Below the pieces are notes generated by a model. The model was not told the DNA's origin, ran no database searches, and saw only the letters and a list, made by a program, of their open reading frames with translations. From positions 4,904,001-4,968,000 of the forward strand of contig NZ_SJPG01000001.1 of NCBI RefSeq assembly GCF_007859715.1: a stretch of DNA of 64,000 nt. Reading direction: 5' to 3'. Positions 54,421-63,838 of this stretch are shown piece by piece; the first letter of the stretch is position 1; every line of letters starts with the position of its first letter. Source of the stretch: Rubinisphaera italica (GTDB lineage: Bacteria; Planctomycetota; Planctomycetia; Planctomycetales; Planctomycetaceae). The position numbers and the translations under genes were made by a program.

Positions 54421-54914
54421 TAACGACCGTCCAGGGCTCACTACTCCCCTCTGTGCGCATCGATCAATTCTTTGATCGTCGCGGCCAGATGGCGGGCATC
54501 CAGCGCAAGAAGTTCAAATACCTCCGCCGGGCCGGTGGAACAATCCGTTTGATTGCAAAACGGTCGATTCGCAAACGCAAAGCGATTTCTACTCCTGGAA
54601 CTCCACCAAGTTCACACGAAGGGTCACTTCGCAAATCGATCTTTTACGGTCTGGACAAAATGAACGAATCAGCCGTCATCGGGCCATCGGCGGCCTGGCG
54701 ACAAGCGGATTCGGGCGGAACTCTCAGAGGGGCCTCACTGCTCGAATTCGGCGGTGTCACCTGGGGACCGGCCATGTGGATCCCTGGGGAAAAGAAAAAA
54801 GACAATTGGATCCGGATCCCAGCCGGGCCACGAACCTATCGGCCGCGACCATTCATGGATCCGGCACTCGATGAAGCTGAACCACGTCTGGCGAAGATGT
54901 TCGCCGACGCTTAA
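54417..54914 (+). CDS. Tail-completion/HK97 gp10-like protein
   Basis: 165 residues. SIFYGLDKMNESAVIGPSAA and the closing YRPRPFMDPALDEAEPRLAK are typical of minor neck/tail-completion proteins. Overlaps the preceding gene by four bases. Confidence 0.65.
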   Translation: MITTVQGSLLPSVRIDQFFDRRGQMAGIQRKKFKYLRRAGGTIRLIAKRSIRKRKAISTPGTPPSSHEGSLRKSIFYGLDKMNESAVIGPSAAWRQADSGGTLRGASLLEFGGVTWGPAMWIPGEKKKDNWIRIPAGPRTYRPRPFMDPALDEAEPRLAKMFADA

Positions 54915-54944
54915 TTCATATTTCCTCAGAAAGGACTCTGAAAC

Positions 54945-55388
54945 ATGTCACGTTCAAAACTTTCCTTCAAGGCCAAGAGTTACGTCAACCTTGCAGGCAC
55001 CGACACCGAAATGACAACGATCAAAGATCAGGTCACTCTCAACTTCTCCAAGAATGAATCGGATGATTCTGCCAAAGGGGATGAGTGGGATATGGTCCGA
55101 GGAACAACCAAAGTTGTTTCTGTCGACTTCCAGCTGCTCGTCAAAGCGGACGATCCCATCAAAACCGCATTGTTGGATTCTTTGCTCAATAACACGCCTC
55201 TGGAAATGCATTTCCTCGACGGTTCGCTCGGAACGGCCGGTTCAGAAGGCATTCATGCGGACTTCGAAGTCATGCAGATGAACCGCACGGAAGCCCGCAA
55301 AGAAGTCCTGGTCTACGACTGCAACGTCAAAATCACGCGAGGGGAAACCGAAGGCGTCCCGGAATGGTTCATCGACGCGACGGTATAA
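54945..55388 (+). CDS. Major tail (tube) protein
   Basis: 147 residues with AAAGGA upstream. Begins MSRSKLSFKAKSYVNLAGT; beta-rich body and NLNF-type strands (QVTLNFSKNESDDSAK). Order before the chaperones and tape measure supports the tube protein. Confidence 0.75.
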   Translation: MSRSKLSFKAKSYVNLAGTDTEMTTIKDQVTLNFSKNESDDSAKGDEWDMVRGTTKVVSVDFQLLVKADDPIKTALLDSLLNNTPLEMHFLDGSLGTAGSEGIHADFEVMQMNRTEARKEVLVYDCNVKITRGETEGVPEWFIDATV

Positions 55389-55437
55389 GCCTCAGATTAA
55401 CTGACATTTCGTAATCTCTGCAGGATGAGGAATTTCG

Positions 55438-55893
55438 ATGCAAGTTTTTTATGACGATCTGAAACGCCAATGGCGGATCCAGATTAACGTTGGCACGCTC
55501 AAAAAAGTGCGTCGGGTTTTCAGCGAGGATGGCAAACCGTTCGATCTGCTCGATCCTCATTTGCCAACCCGCCTGGCCAACGATCCCGCGTTGTTCGTCG
55601 ATCTGCTCTGGGAGCTGGTCGACAAGACTCAGAATCCGGGAGTGACACCCGAACAATTCGCCGAGGGCCTCGGCGGCGACGGGCTCGAAGCGGCGTCCGA
55701 GGCGTTCATAGAGGAACTGTTCGATTTTTTCCCGAAAGCCCGACGGGATCTGAATCGGGCGATCTATGCGAACGTGAAACGGGAACAGGACCGGATCATC
55801 ACCGAGACGATTCAGCAGATCAACAATCTTCCGATCAACGGCGAAAAGACATCCTCCAGCGATGTTACGAGCTCGCCGGAATCCTCGGAATAA
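55438..55893 (+). CDS. Tail assembly chaperone (gpG-type)
   Basis: 151 residues with GAGGAA upstream. Helix-rich (YDDLKRQWRIQINVGTLKKV; VDLLWELVDKTQNPGVTPEQ). Sits directly before the tape measure with an overlapping -1 frame, as in lambda G/GT. The last 20 residues after NLPINGEK are Ser-rich and look like a release tail. Confidence 0.78.
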   Translation: MQVFYDDLKRQWRIQINVGTLKKVRRVFSEDGKPFDLLDPHLPTRLANDPALFVDLLWELVDKTQNPGVTPEQFAEGLGGDGLEAASEAFIEELFDFFPKARRDLNRAIYANVKREQDRIITETIQQINNLPINGEKTSSSDVTSSPESSE

Positions 55894-56129
55894 ATCCGGA
55901 GCCCTACACGCTTCGCGAACTCGACTGGATGACAGAAGGGCACGGCCGTGAACGCTGGAACCACACGGCCGACCTGTTGTCACTGATGGCCAACTGCCAT
56001 CGATCAGCCGATTCCGAACCGTTCAAGCGGTCGGATTTTCATCCGTTCACGGATCCGAAATCACGTCAGGATGACATCGATTTTGAGGAAGTGGATTTGA
56101 AGATTCTCAAACCGATGTTTACTAATTGA
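55842..56129 (+). CDS. gpGT-type extension of the tail chaperone in the -1 frame
   Basis: Open -1 frame with no standard start at its 5' end; it reads DILQRCYELAGILGINPEP and continues TLRELDWMTEGHGRERWNHT, typical of phage T domains. A -1 shift near the AAG at 55,846-55,848 (A_AAG) would fuse it to gpG; a second candidate slip, T_TTT_TTC, lies at 55,725-55,731. An internal ATG (55,929) would give a shorter form lacking the conserved part. Confidence 0.7.
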   Translation, partial: RKDILQRCYELAGILGINPEPYTLRELDWMTEGHGRERWNHTADLLSLMANCHRSADSEPFKRSDFHPFTDPKSRQDDIDFEEVDLKILKPMFTN

Positions 56130-56164
56130 TCGTTTAATCATCAGAGCAAGGATGCTCGACCAAC

Positions 56165-58582
56165 ATGAGTGCCAGAGACACACGAGCTGGCGGCGCCTAT
56201 GTCGAGGTGTACGCCAAAACGACCAAAGCCGAGCAGGCACTCACGCGCGTGGCCAATCGTCTGAAAGCCTTTGGCGCTCAGACGATGACCATCGGACGCA
56301 ATATGGTCCTGGGCGGATCTCTGGCCGCCGCTGGGCTGATTCCGGTCATTACGACGCTTTCGACGTTCGAAGATCAGGTGTCAGCGGTGGGAGCCGTCAG
56401 TAACGCCTCGGCAAACGATCTGGAAATGCTCAGAGCCAAGGCCAAGCAGCTCGGGGCCACAACCAGTTTTACGGCGACGCAAGTTGCACAAATCATGACC
56501 GAACTCGGCCGGGCCGGTTTTACCGCCGGCCAGGTCGACAAGATGACCGAATCGGTTCTCGCGTTGTCAAGAGCCACCGGCACTGAAGCGGCGATTAGTG
56601 CCGGCATCATGGCCTCGAGTATCCGACAATTCGGCCTGGGAGCCGAAGACGCGGCAAGAGTCGCCGATGTACTCACGCTCGCCGCAAACAGCACGTTCAA
56701 CACCGTCGAAGGCCTCGGCGAATCGCTGAAATACGCCGGACCGGTGGCCAAATCTCTGGGAATGAGTTTTGAAGACACGGTTGCCCTGCTCGGCGTGTTG
56801 GGGAACGTCGGCATCCAGGGCTCGGAAGCTGGAACGGCCTTGCGTCGTCTCGGTGTGATCTCAGCGGGATCCGGCGAACAGTTGGAGAAAATCTTCGGTG
56901 TCTCCAACGTTGATGCGGCTAATAATCTGAAACCGTTGATTCAAATTCTCGATGAAATCAACGAAGCCACGAAAAACATGCCCGTTGCCGAGCGAACGGA
57001 AAAGATGGCAGCGGCCTTCGGTTTGTTGGGTATTACGTCGGCAAACGTGTTGTCTGAAACAGCTGGCGGTGTCACCGGCCTGGCTGACAAGCTCAATGAT
57101 GTCAGCGGTGCCGCCGCAAAGACGGCCGCCGCAATGGACGACAACCTTGGCGGCAAAATCCGCATCATGCTCTCGGCCTTGGAAGGCTCGATGATTCAGC
57201 TCGGCGAATCGCTCACGCCAGTGTTAGAGCCGTTTATTCAGGATCTTACGACGGTATTGGGCAAAACGTCCGAATGGATCTCAAAGAATGAAGAACTTAA
57301 CCAGTCGCTGCTGACTGTCCTGGGATCTGTTACGGCACTCGGCGGCGGACTGGTTGTCCTGGGAGCGTCTGTCTCAGCGGCGGGATTTGTAATGAAAGGT
57401 CTGGCGACGGCAATCGGTGCTGTTAAGGTTGTTCTCACCTCGGCAACGGTTCTGATGACCGGTTTCGGGATTGCATTGGGAGCGATGGCGCTTGTTGGTG
57501 TGATCATGCTGGTCTCGCAATTATCAGACAAATTCGGTGCGCTGAATAAAGAAATGGAACGTGGGGATGAGCTCACTAAAAAGTTGAATGATCGCACCAG
57601 CAAAAGGCAGAATGAGACACTCGCAAAAGCCGAAACGTTCTCCGATCCCAAGGCAAAACGCGGTTTTCTGGCTCGCGAGCTTCAAATGGCAAAAAAAGAG
57701 TTACAGGGCTATGAAGCGAGCGTGAAGGGAGCTCAGAAAGAGGTCGATCGACTTAACGCGAGCTGGCTCACGTTGCCTGGAAACAAGGTTCTGAAAGTCG
57801 CTGAGAAAGAACTGGAGGACACGCAAAACCGGCTCGATACGACAGCCAATTATGTGGATATCCTGCAAACAAAATTCAATGAACTCGGCAAAAAAAAGAC
57901 GGAAGCCGATCCAACAGAAATGGTTGTCGGTCCTCAAATTGATCCTGCGATGCTTGATCAAAGAAGAGATCAAAGAAGAGATCAAAAAAAGAACGAACAG
58001 GATTCATTCGTTTCTCAAATCCTCGATTCCGTCCAGACTCCCGAAGAGAAGTTCGAGCAGTTCGCCAACGATCTGTACGACGCTCTGGAGCGTGGTGACA
58101 TCTCCAACGAACAGTACGACCGCGCCTACGCGATGAAGCGAACCGAAGTACTCGGCGACGACGGCCAAAAAGATCTGGAACAATTCGCCGACCAGGTGAA
58201 TCGGCAAGCCGATCCGCTGGCTGAATTTCAAGAACGGATGCAGCAGCTCACCAAAGCGGTCGATGCCGGCCTGGTCTCGCAAGACGCGGCCGACAAATTC
58301 AAAGAAGAAGAATCAACATCACTGGCCAGAACACTCGGCCTCGAAGAGGCCAGCGAGAACGCCAGCAATAAAACGAACCGAGCCGTCGAACTCGGATCCT
58401 CTGAAGGTTTGAACGCGGTTCTCTCAGCGGCCTTTCAGCCGAAGTCAGAACAGAAGAATCAGCAACTGCTCTCACAGATGGTCGCCGGTCTGCTCGATGG
58501 CAATGTCACACTCGCGCAGATCAAACAGACTCTGCAGGACGGCGACGGTCCCGAAACAACCAATTGGGGAGGAACCGCATGA
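56165..58582 (+). CDS. Tail tape measure protein
   Basis: 805 residues. The N-terminal region has the TP901-type tape-measure core (TSFTATQVAQIMTELGRAGF, MASSIRQFGLGAEDAARVAD, TLAANSTFNTVEGLGESLKY). Hydrophobic segments span about 395-455 (GGGLVVLGASVSAAGFVMKG); the C-terminal third is coiled coil. By the usual 0.15 nm per residue rule, tail length would be near 120 nm. Overlaps the next gene (ATGA). Confidence 0.9.
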   Translation: MSARDTRAGGAYVEVYAKTTKAEQALTRVANRLKAFGAQTMTIGRNMVLGGSLAAAGLIPVITTLSTFEDQVSAVGAVSNASANDLEMLRAKAKQLGATTSFTATQVAQIMTELGRAGFTAGQVDKMTESVLALSRATGTEAAISAGIMASSIRQFGLGAEDAARVADVLTLAANSTFNTVEGLGESLKYAGPVAKSLGMSFEDTVALLGVLGNVGIQGSEAGTALRRLGVISAGSGEQLEKIFGVSNVDAANNLKPLIQILDEINEATKNMPVAERTEKMAAAFGLLGITSANVLSETAGGVTGLADKLNDVSGAAAKTAAAMDDNLGGKIRIMLSALEGSMIQLGESLTPVLEPFIQDLTTVLGKTSEWISKNEELNQSLLTVLGSVTALGGGLVVLGASVSAAGFVMKGLATAIGAVKVVLTSATVLMTGFGIALGAMALVGVIMLVSQLSDKFGALNKEMERGDELTKKLNDRTSKRQNETLAKAETFSDPKAKRGFLARELQMAKKELQGYEASVKGAQKEVDRLNASWLTLPGNKVLKVAEKELEDTQNRLDTTANYVDILQTKFNELGKKKTEADPTEMVVGPQIDPAMLDQRRDQRRDQKKNEQDSFVSQILDSVQTPEEKFEQFANDLYDALERGDISNEQYDRAYAMKRTEVLGDDGQKDLEQFADQVNRQADPLAEFQERMQQLTKAVDAGLVSQDAADKFKEEESTSLARTLGLEEASENASNKTNRAVELGSSEGLNAVLSAAFQPKSEQKNQQLLSQMVAGLLDGNVTLAQIKQTLQDGDGPETTNWGGTA

Positions 58583-59511
58583 GTGTCATTGCGTGGCATG
58601 AATTACCAGCCGATGAATTCAACGAAGATCGCTCGGGCGTGAAAGAACTTCGCCGACGATTCCGAGCCATCACAGACTCGGCCTGGGACACAGCCGAAAC
58701 GGTCAAAGAATATCCGCTCTTTCCGCGTCGCTGGGAAGCCCTACTGGAAGATCCCACGATGCGGTGCGTTTCACGACGCGCAACTCAAAAACCGAAAGCC
58801 GGCGAAGAATGGGATTGCGAAGCCTTCTACACAAACGATCTGTTCGATCAAAAAGAAAACCCACTCGACCGACCACCGTCAATCGACTGGTCATCCGTTG
58901 AATATCAGGTTGCCGTCCCGAAAGATCTCGACGGAAAACCGTTCACGACAGTGACCGGAGAACCACTCTCCGAGGTCCTGGTCGAAATGCCGGGCCTGAT
59001 TGCCGACATCGAAGTGCCCGTGGCCGAGAAACCAAAATGGTTTCGGCAGTACTCAGGCGGCGTCGTCAATTCCGGAGCCGTCCGGTTCGATGGCGAGACG
59101 TTCGAAAAAGGGGAACTGCGAATCAAGTCCGCCGGCTGCAGCCGTTATCAATACGATCAGGGAATCCGCTTCCGTACTCTCCGGATGCAATTGCAAAGCC
59201 GTCCAGGAGGCTGGCAAAAGCGAATCCTCAATCGTGGATTTTATGAATTGATCAAACGCACGGTGCAAGTCGAAGTCGACGATGGCAATGGCGGTACCCA
59301 ACTGGAAGATCAGATCAAACATGAATTCCAACAAATCAAAGTCGATGGTGTCCCGTCCGTGGAACCGCAGCTGCTCGATGCCGATGGCCGATTCCTGCAG
59401 CTGGTAAAAGATGGCCAGCTCGATCCCGAAAAGTTTGCCGACGTCGTCATCTTGGATTTCCGCGTTCGTGAGGCTCTCGATTTTTCCGTACTCCCCCTCA
59501 AAACAGGCTAG
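58579..59511 (+). CDS. Distal tail protein
   Basis: 310 residues. Begins MSVIAWHELPADEFNEDRSG, with beta-rich body and FRTLRMQLQSRPGGWQKRIL in the middle. Gene order after the tape measure suggests a distal-tail or baseplate component. No family recognised. Confidence 0.6.
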   Translation: MSVIAWHELPADEFNEDRSGVKELRRRFRAITDSAWDTAETVKEYPLFPRRWEALLEDPTMRCVSRRATQKPKAGEEWDCEAFYTNDLFDQKENPLDRPPSIDWSSVEYQVAVPKDLDGKPFTTVTGEPLSEVLVEMPGLIADIEVPVAEKPKWFRQYSGGVVNSGAVRFDGETFEKGELRIKSAGCSRYQYDQGIRFRTLRMQLQSRPGGWQKRILNRGFYELIKRTVQVEVDDGNGGTQLEDQIKHEFQQIKVDGVPSVEPQLLDADGRFLQLVKDGQLDPEKFADVVILDFRVREALDFSVLPLKTG

Positions 59512-59521
59512 GATTTTTAAT

Positions 59522-62500
59522 ATGTCACGTCTGACTTATCGCGGCGATTCTCCCAACGTCGCCCAACAAACACTGCTGCCGAATCCGCCAGCCGGTTTTG
59601 CCGGATCCATCAAAATCGGCATTTCCAACAAGTCGATCGAGTTCGACACTTGGAGCAAATCCACGATCGCGGCCGGCTGGAATTCGGCCAGTTCGCCCGA
59701 ATTCAAAACCGCACGTGCTTCTGTTGTCGATGCTGGAGTCCTCCTCACCGCCGCAACACCTGGTGTGCCGTTTCTGGCGTGGATCAACTACGGCGGTTCA
59801 TCCACGTTCAACGAAGTGGTGTTGATCAGCAAAGCCAATTTCAGCGGATCCACATCGGGCACCATCGACGGCTTATTTGCTGGCGAATCATTCACACTCG
59901 ATCATGATTTCGATGCGTCCGATCTGCAGGCGGAACTGGAAGCCCTGGATGCGATCAACCAGGGCGATGTGGTTGTGGAAGATGTTTCCGACGAATTGAT
60001 TCGCGTCACATTCCAGGGGCAATTCGCCGGTCAGAATGTGAGCGATTTGACACTCTCCGGAGAGGACCTTCGTGGGGGAACGGCTGACGTCTCCATTGAA
60101 TCACTCCGCAGTTATTCCGCCGGACAAAACGAAATCCAGCGAATCATTATTGGAGGAGCTCCGGAATCTGGGGCCATCATTTACGGACTGGACGGCACGC
60201 CGATCGGTCCGGTCGATTTTGATGCGGATGAGGCCGAGTATCAAACCGCATTTGATGATGCATTGGGAGCGGACAATTCCGAAGTGACGTTCGTCACCGA
60301 TGATGGCGAAACCGGACCACTCCAAAAACTGTTCGGCACAACCAAGGTCAATTCCGATGATGGTTATGCAACATCCGAAAGTTTCGAGACGACTGGCGGC
60401 ATGAAGATTGGCCATGGCATTGATTCCGTCGGTCAGATCGTCAGTAGCATGTTCATGTTGATTGATCTCAATGGGACGCTGCCAGGTAACGTCGATCTCG
60501 ATCTGGCTCGACTGACTCTCAATCGCATCAGCTCAACACCGAACGCGGCGGTGAAGGTTGAAATTCAAGCCATCGACCAGGCGTCCCCTTTGGCAATTGC
60601 GGATGATACTGATTTGCTGACACGTCCGCTGACAACGGCAAAAGTCGTCACGACGCTGTACGGTTCCTCAAACACGATCGTCCTTTCGACACTCGCTCCC
60701 ATCATTCAGGAGTTGATGGATTCCTATGGCGACCTCACGAAAGTGCTGCTGCATTTCAAATGCATTGCCCCGACGACTGGCAACATCACCTTCGAAGATC
60801 ATTCGGTCGGATACGTCGACGGAGAAGGGCCAAGACTCGAAGTGCATTATCGTGATGGTGAAACCGGTCCAACGGTGATCGATGTCGAATTCATGGGAAC
60901 GCTTGCCGAAACCGATCTGCCGTTAATGACGGCGGACATTTCGGGATTGTCTCCGATCCGGCAAAACACAATCTGGCAAATCGATATCGTCAGAGACACG
61001 GGGGCCCCATTCGGCACACCAGGTTCATTGCAACTGTTTGAAGGGGCGACACTCAAACATTTTGCTGGTACCAATGACGCACCGGTCGCGTTCGATGCGG
61101 CTGCAGTGACAGTGCTCGATGCCTACTTTGGATCGGCCAATTATCAAATCACGAATGATCCGGCGATTGCCGGTCGAGTGCATGTCGAACTGATCGGCGA
61201 TCGTGCTGGAGCTACGAACATTCCAGCCGACCTGGTGTTGTACTGGTTCCCGTATCTGCTCAATGGTGAAACCGGCAATCCAGTTGCACGGATCGAACCG
61301 ATCAACGGAGGAGCTGAAGGCCTCGGACAACAGCAAAAGCTCACGATCTCAGGCGATGTGTTTGGCGGTTCTCTGGCGATCAAAATTGGCACGCAGACGA
61401 CGGCCACTCTCAACTACGGTTTCACGGCGGCGAATCTGCAGACGGCACTTGAAGCACTCTCCAATGTGGGAGCGGGCAAAGTCGAAGTGTCAGGCACACT
61501 TGCCAGCGGTTTCTTGTGTGAGTTCGACGTCACTCTCGGCAATGTCGCGTTGATGCAGGTCATCAACAATCTGAAAGCGGTCAACGTCCGCGTGGCCGAC
61601 CAGGGATATCAGCAGATCACGACCACGGATTATCGCTACACGACTCAATATCAATTGGTGTTGGTTTCGAATCCGGGCACCGTCACCCTGACCGGCGGCG
61701 GCAATGTTGTGAACGGTGATTTCTATGCAAATGCTGAAACGGTTCAGAACTGGTTCCGGACGCTGTTCGGGAATTCGGTTCTCTCGGTCTCGGCCAACGG
61801 CGGAACGATCCAGGCGATCGACTCCGGTGGTTTCTCGCGAACGTGGGGAATCATCCTGGAAACGGTCGGACAGGCCGGACAAATCTCCCTCAACTTTCCG
61901 AATCAAGCGTATTTTGGATCTGAGTTTCAGGGGAATTTGACCAATCAGACCAGCTATGTCACTTCCCTTGCAATTGTGATCGATGGCACACCGACTTCAG
62001 GATCGTGGATTTTGAACCTGAATGGTCTGGGCGGCGGCATCTTTGCGACCACAACCACCCTCTGGAATAAAACACCCGCTCAGATTGCCAGTACTCTCTC
62101 AGGCGTCTCCGGACTTGAAGTGACCGCCACGGGATCGAGCAACGCATTCACCCTTTCGATTGTCTCTCAGGCCGCTCTGAGTGGATCCGTGCAAAACTAC
62201 ACGCTGGCCGGAACCGCACCGGTGCCCTCGGTCGAAACCACTCGACCATACGAAGCCGTTTCGAACACGCGGCAAAAACTGATCATCGACGATTTCGAAT
62301 CCCTGGGCGGCGGTTACATCGAGCTGCGTCATTCGGGCAATGCTGGTGTGGTCTATCTGCCGATCGACGATCAGGCCATCCATACGGCGCTCAATGAGAT
62401 TGCTGCACTCAATGGCAATGTCTTTGTCACCGGCCTGGCTTTCAACGCCTGGCAGATTGAATTCAACGGCGACCTGGCCGGCGAGGATGTCGCCTTGATT

Positions 62501-63838
62501 CAGGTGACTTCCTATCTCGATCCAATTGATCCCAATGGAGAATTTTCAACCGCGACCTGGTACCGGATTCAGGTCGGTTCCAACGGAGCGTCTATCCTGA
62601 TCACAGAACAACAAAAAGGGTCCCCAGCCGTGGGGGCTCAATATCGCCTGTTTGTCCTGGGCGATCCGCATTTCGGATTCTATGAATTGACATTAACGTC
62701 GATCGATGGATCGACGACGTTCTTAGCGCCAGTGACGACTGAACCGATTGAATTCGACGCCACGGCAACCGATAACAAAACCGCGCTCGAAGGACTTGAT
62801 GGCCTGGGAGCGGGCGATGTCCTTGTGATTGGTGATCTCGCATCGGGAATGCTGTTCGATTTCAACACGTCCGTCGGACCTATCACAATGTCGGCGGCGG
62901 ATCTCAATCTCACGAACTCTCAGATTGCTGCTCTCGAATACATTCCAGGCGGTCGCCTGCAGGCCTCCGAGCTGGTCCGCTCAGCGGGGGCCAATCATTT
63001 TGATGATCCGCTCAACTGGCGAGTCGTCGATACCGGGGAAAGCCGGATCCCGAATTCCGGGGACGTCATCATTTTTGAATCGGGTCGAATTCCCTGTTTG
63101 TACGGATTACGGCAACGCATCACATTTACAGTCGATCCGGCCACCAACGAATTGATTCTCGACCAGCAGGCCGATTTCCGGGTCGGTCAAACATTGATGG
63201 TCAAGACATCAGACACGCTGCCTGGCGGCCTCGACATTGCCGAGGCTTACACAGTCGCGGAATATGATCGCGATTCGTTGCGGCTTAAACTGACGCTCGC
63301 TGGCGTGCCTGTCACCATCAACAATTACGGAGGAGGCACCCACACAATTCGCCTGGTGTTCGATGCATTGTTGCACCGCTCCCGTTTCACGGCCGCAATC
63401 GGTTTGCCGCGTATGAATGCAGGCGGATATCAGGAGTACTTGCCGACCTCCCTCGAAATCGGTGTTGATCCGGATGGACAACAATTGCTCCAGATCGGCG
63501 AAGGCAACGGATCGAGTTCCGGACGGATGCGATTCGATGTGGGCGGCGATCAGGTATTTGTCGAGATCCACAATACCGGCGGTGCCATCGAGCTCGGTGT
63601 GCCGGCACTCGTCATCAATGGCACGAATTCCAGCAACGAATACGAGCAGCTCGACGGCGACGTCGGCCTGGGATTCTTCGAGGGCGATGCCTTTCACTTC
63701 ACCAAACTTCGAATTCATTCGGGCTCGCTGTTTTACGGGCGGATTTATTCCTCGGTCGCCTGTGAATTCCGCAACCTCGGCGGCTCGATCGACGGACGCG
63801 AGGGAACCATTTCCGGAAAGATTTCGAGCAAGCCATGA
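59522..63838 (+). CDS. Giant repeat-rich tail tip/fibre protein
   Basis: 1438 residues from the ATG after AGGA. Several (about six to seven) beta-rich repeats of roughly 75-90 residues share the pattern ending in an AL.AL or ALEGL helix and a G.V.V strand (ASDLQAELEALDAINQGDVV; AANLQTALEALSNVGAGKVE; TDNKTALEGLDGLGAGDVLV). Probably an extended tail fibre or central tail spike that binds the host surface. Overlaps the following gene by four bases. Confidence 0.72.
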   Translation: MSRLTYRGDSPNVAQQTLLPNPPAGFAGSIKIGISNKSIEFDTWSKSTIAAGWNSASSPEFKTARASVVDAGVLLTAATPGVPFLAWINYGGSSTFNEVVLISKANFSGSTSGTIDGLFAGESFTLDHDFDASDLQAELEALDAINQGDVVVEDVSDELIRVTFQGQFAGQNVSDLTLSGEDLRGGTADVSIESLRSYSAGQNEIQRIIIGGAPESGAIIYGLDGTPIGPVDFDADEAEYQTAFDDALGADNSEVTFVTDDGETGPLQKLFGTTKVNSDDGYATSESFETTGGMKIGHGIDSVGQIVSSMFMLIDLNGTLPGNVDLDLARLTLNRISSTPNAAVKVEIQAIDQASPLAIADDTDLLTRPLTTAKVVTTLYGSSNTIVLSTLAPIIQELMDSYGDLTKVLLHFKCIAPTTGNITFEDHSVGYVDGEGPRLEVHYRDGETGPTVIDVEFMGTLAETDLPLMTADISGLSPIRQNTIWQIDIVRDTGAPFGTPGSLQLFEGATLKHFAGTNDAPVAFDAAAVTVLDAYFGSANYQITNDPAIAGRVHVELIGDRAGATNIPADLVLYWFPYLLNGETGNPVARIEPINGGAEGLGQQQKLTISGDVFGGSLAIKIGTQTTATLNYGFTAANLQTALEALSNVGAGKVEVSGTLASGFLCEFDVTLGNVALMQVINNLKAVNVRVADQGYQQITTTDYRYTTQYQLVLVSNPGTVTLTGGGNVVNGDFYANAETVQNWFRTLFGNSVLSVSANGGTIQAIDSGGFSRTWGIILETVGQAGQISLNFPNQAYFGSEFQGNLTNQTSYVTSLAIVIDGTPTSGSWILNLNGLGGGIFATTTTLWNKTPAQIASTLSGVSGLEVTATGSSNAFTLSIVSQAALSGSVQNYTLAGTAPVPSVETTRPYEAVSNTRQKLIIDDFESLGGGYIELRHSGNAGVVYLPIDDQAIHTALNEIAALNGNVFVTGLAFNAWQIEFNGDLAGEDVALIQVTSYLDPIDPNGEFSTATWYRIQVGSNGASILITEQQKGSPAVGAQYRLFVLGDPHFGFYELTLTSIDGSTTFLAPVTTEPIEFDATATDNKTALEGLDGLGAGDVLVIGDLASGMLFDFNTSVGPITMSAADLNLTNSQIAALEYIPGGRLQASELVRSAGANHFDDPLNWRVVDTGESRIPNSGDVIIFESGRIPCLYGLRQRITFTVDPATNELILDQQADFRVGQTLMVKTSDTLPGGLDIAEAYTVAEYDRDSLRLKLTLAGVPVTINNYGGGTHTIRLVFDALLHRSRFTAAIGLPRMNAGGYQEYLPTSLEIGVDPDGQQLLQIGEGNGSSSGRMRFDVGGDQVFVEIHNTGGAIELGVPALVINGTNSSNEYEQLDGDVGLGFFEGDAFHFTKLRIHSGSLFYGRIYSSVACEFRNLGGSIDGREGTISGKISSKP

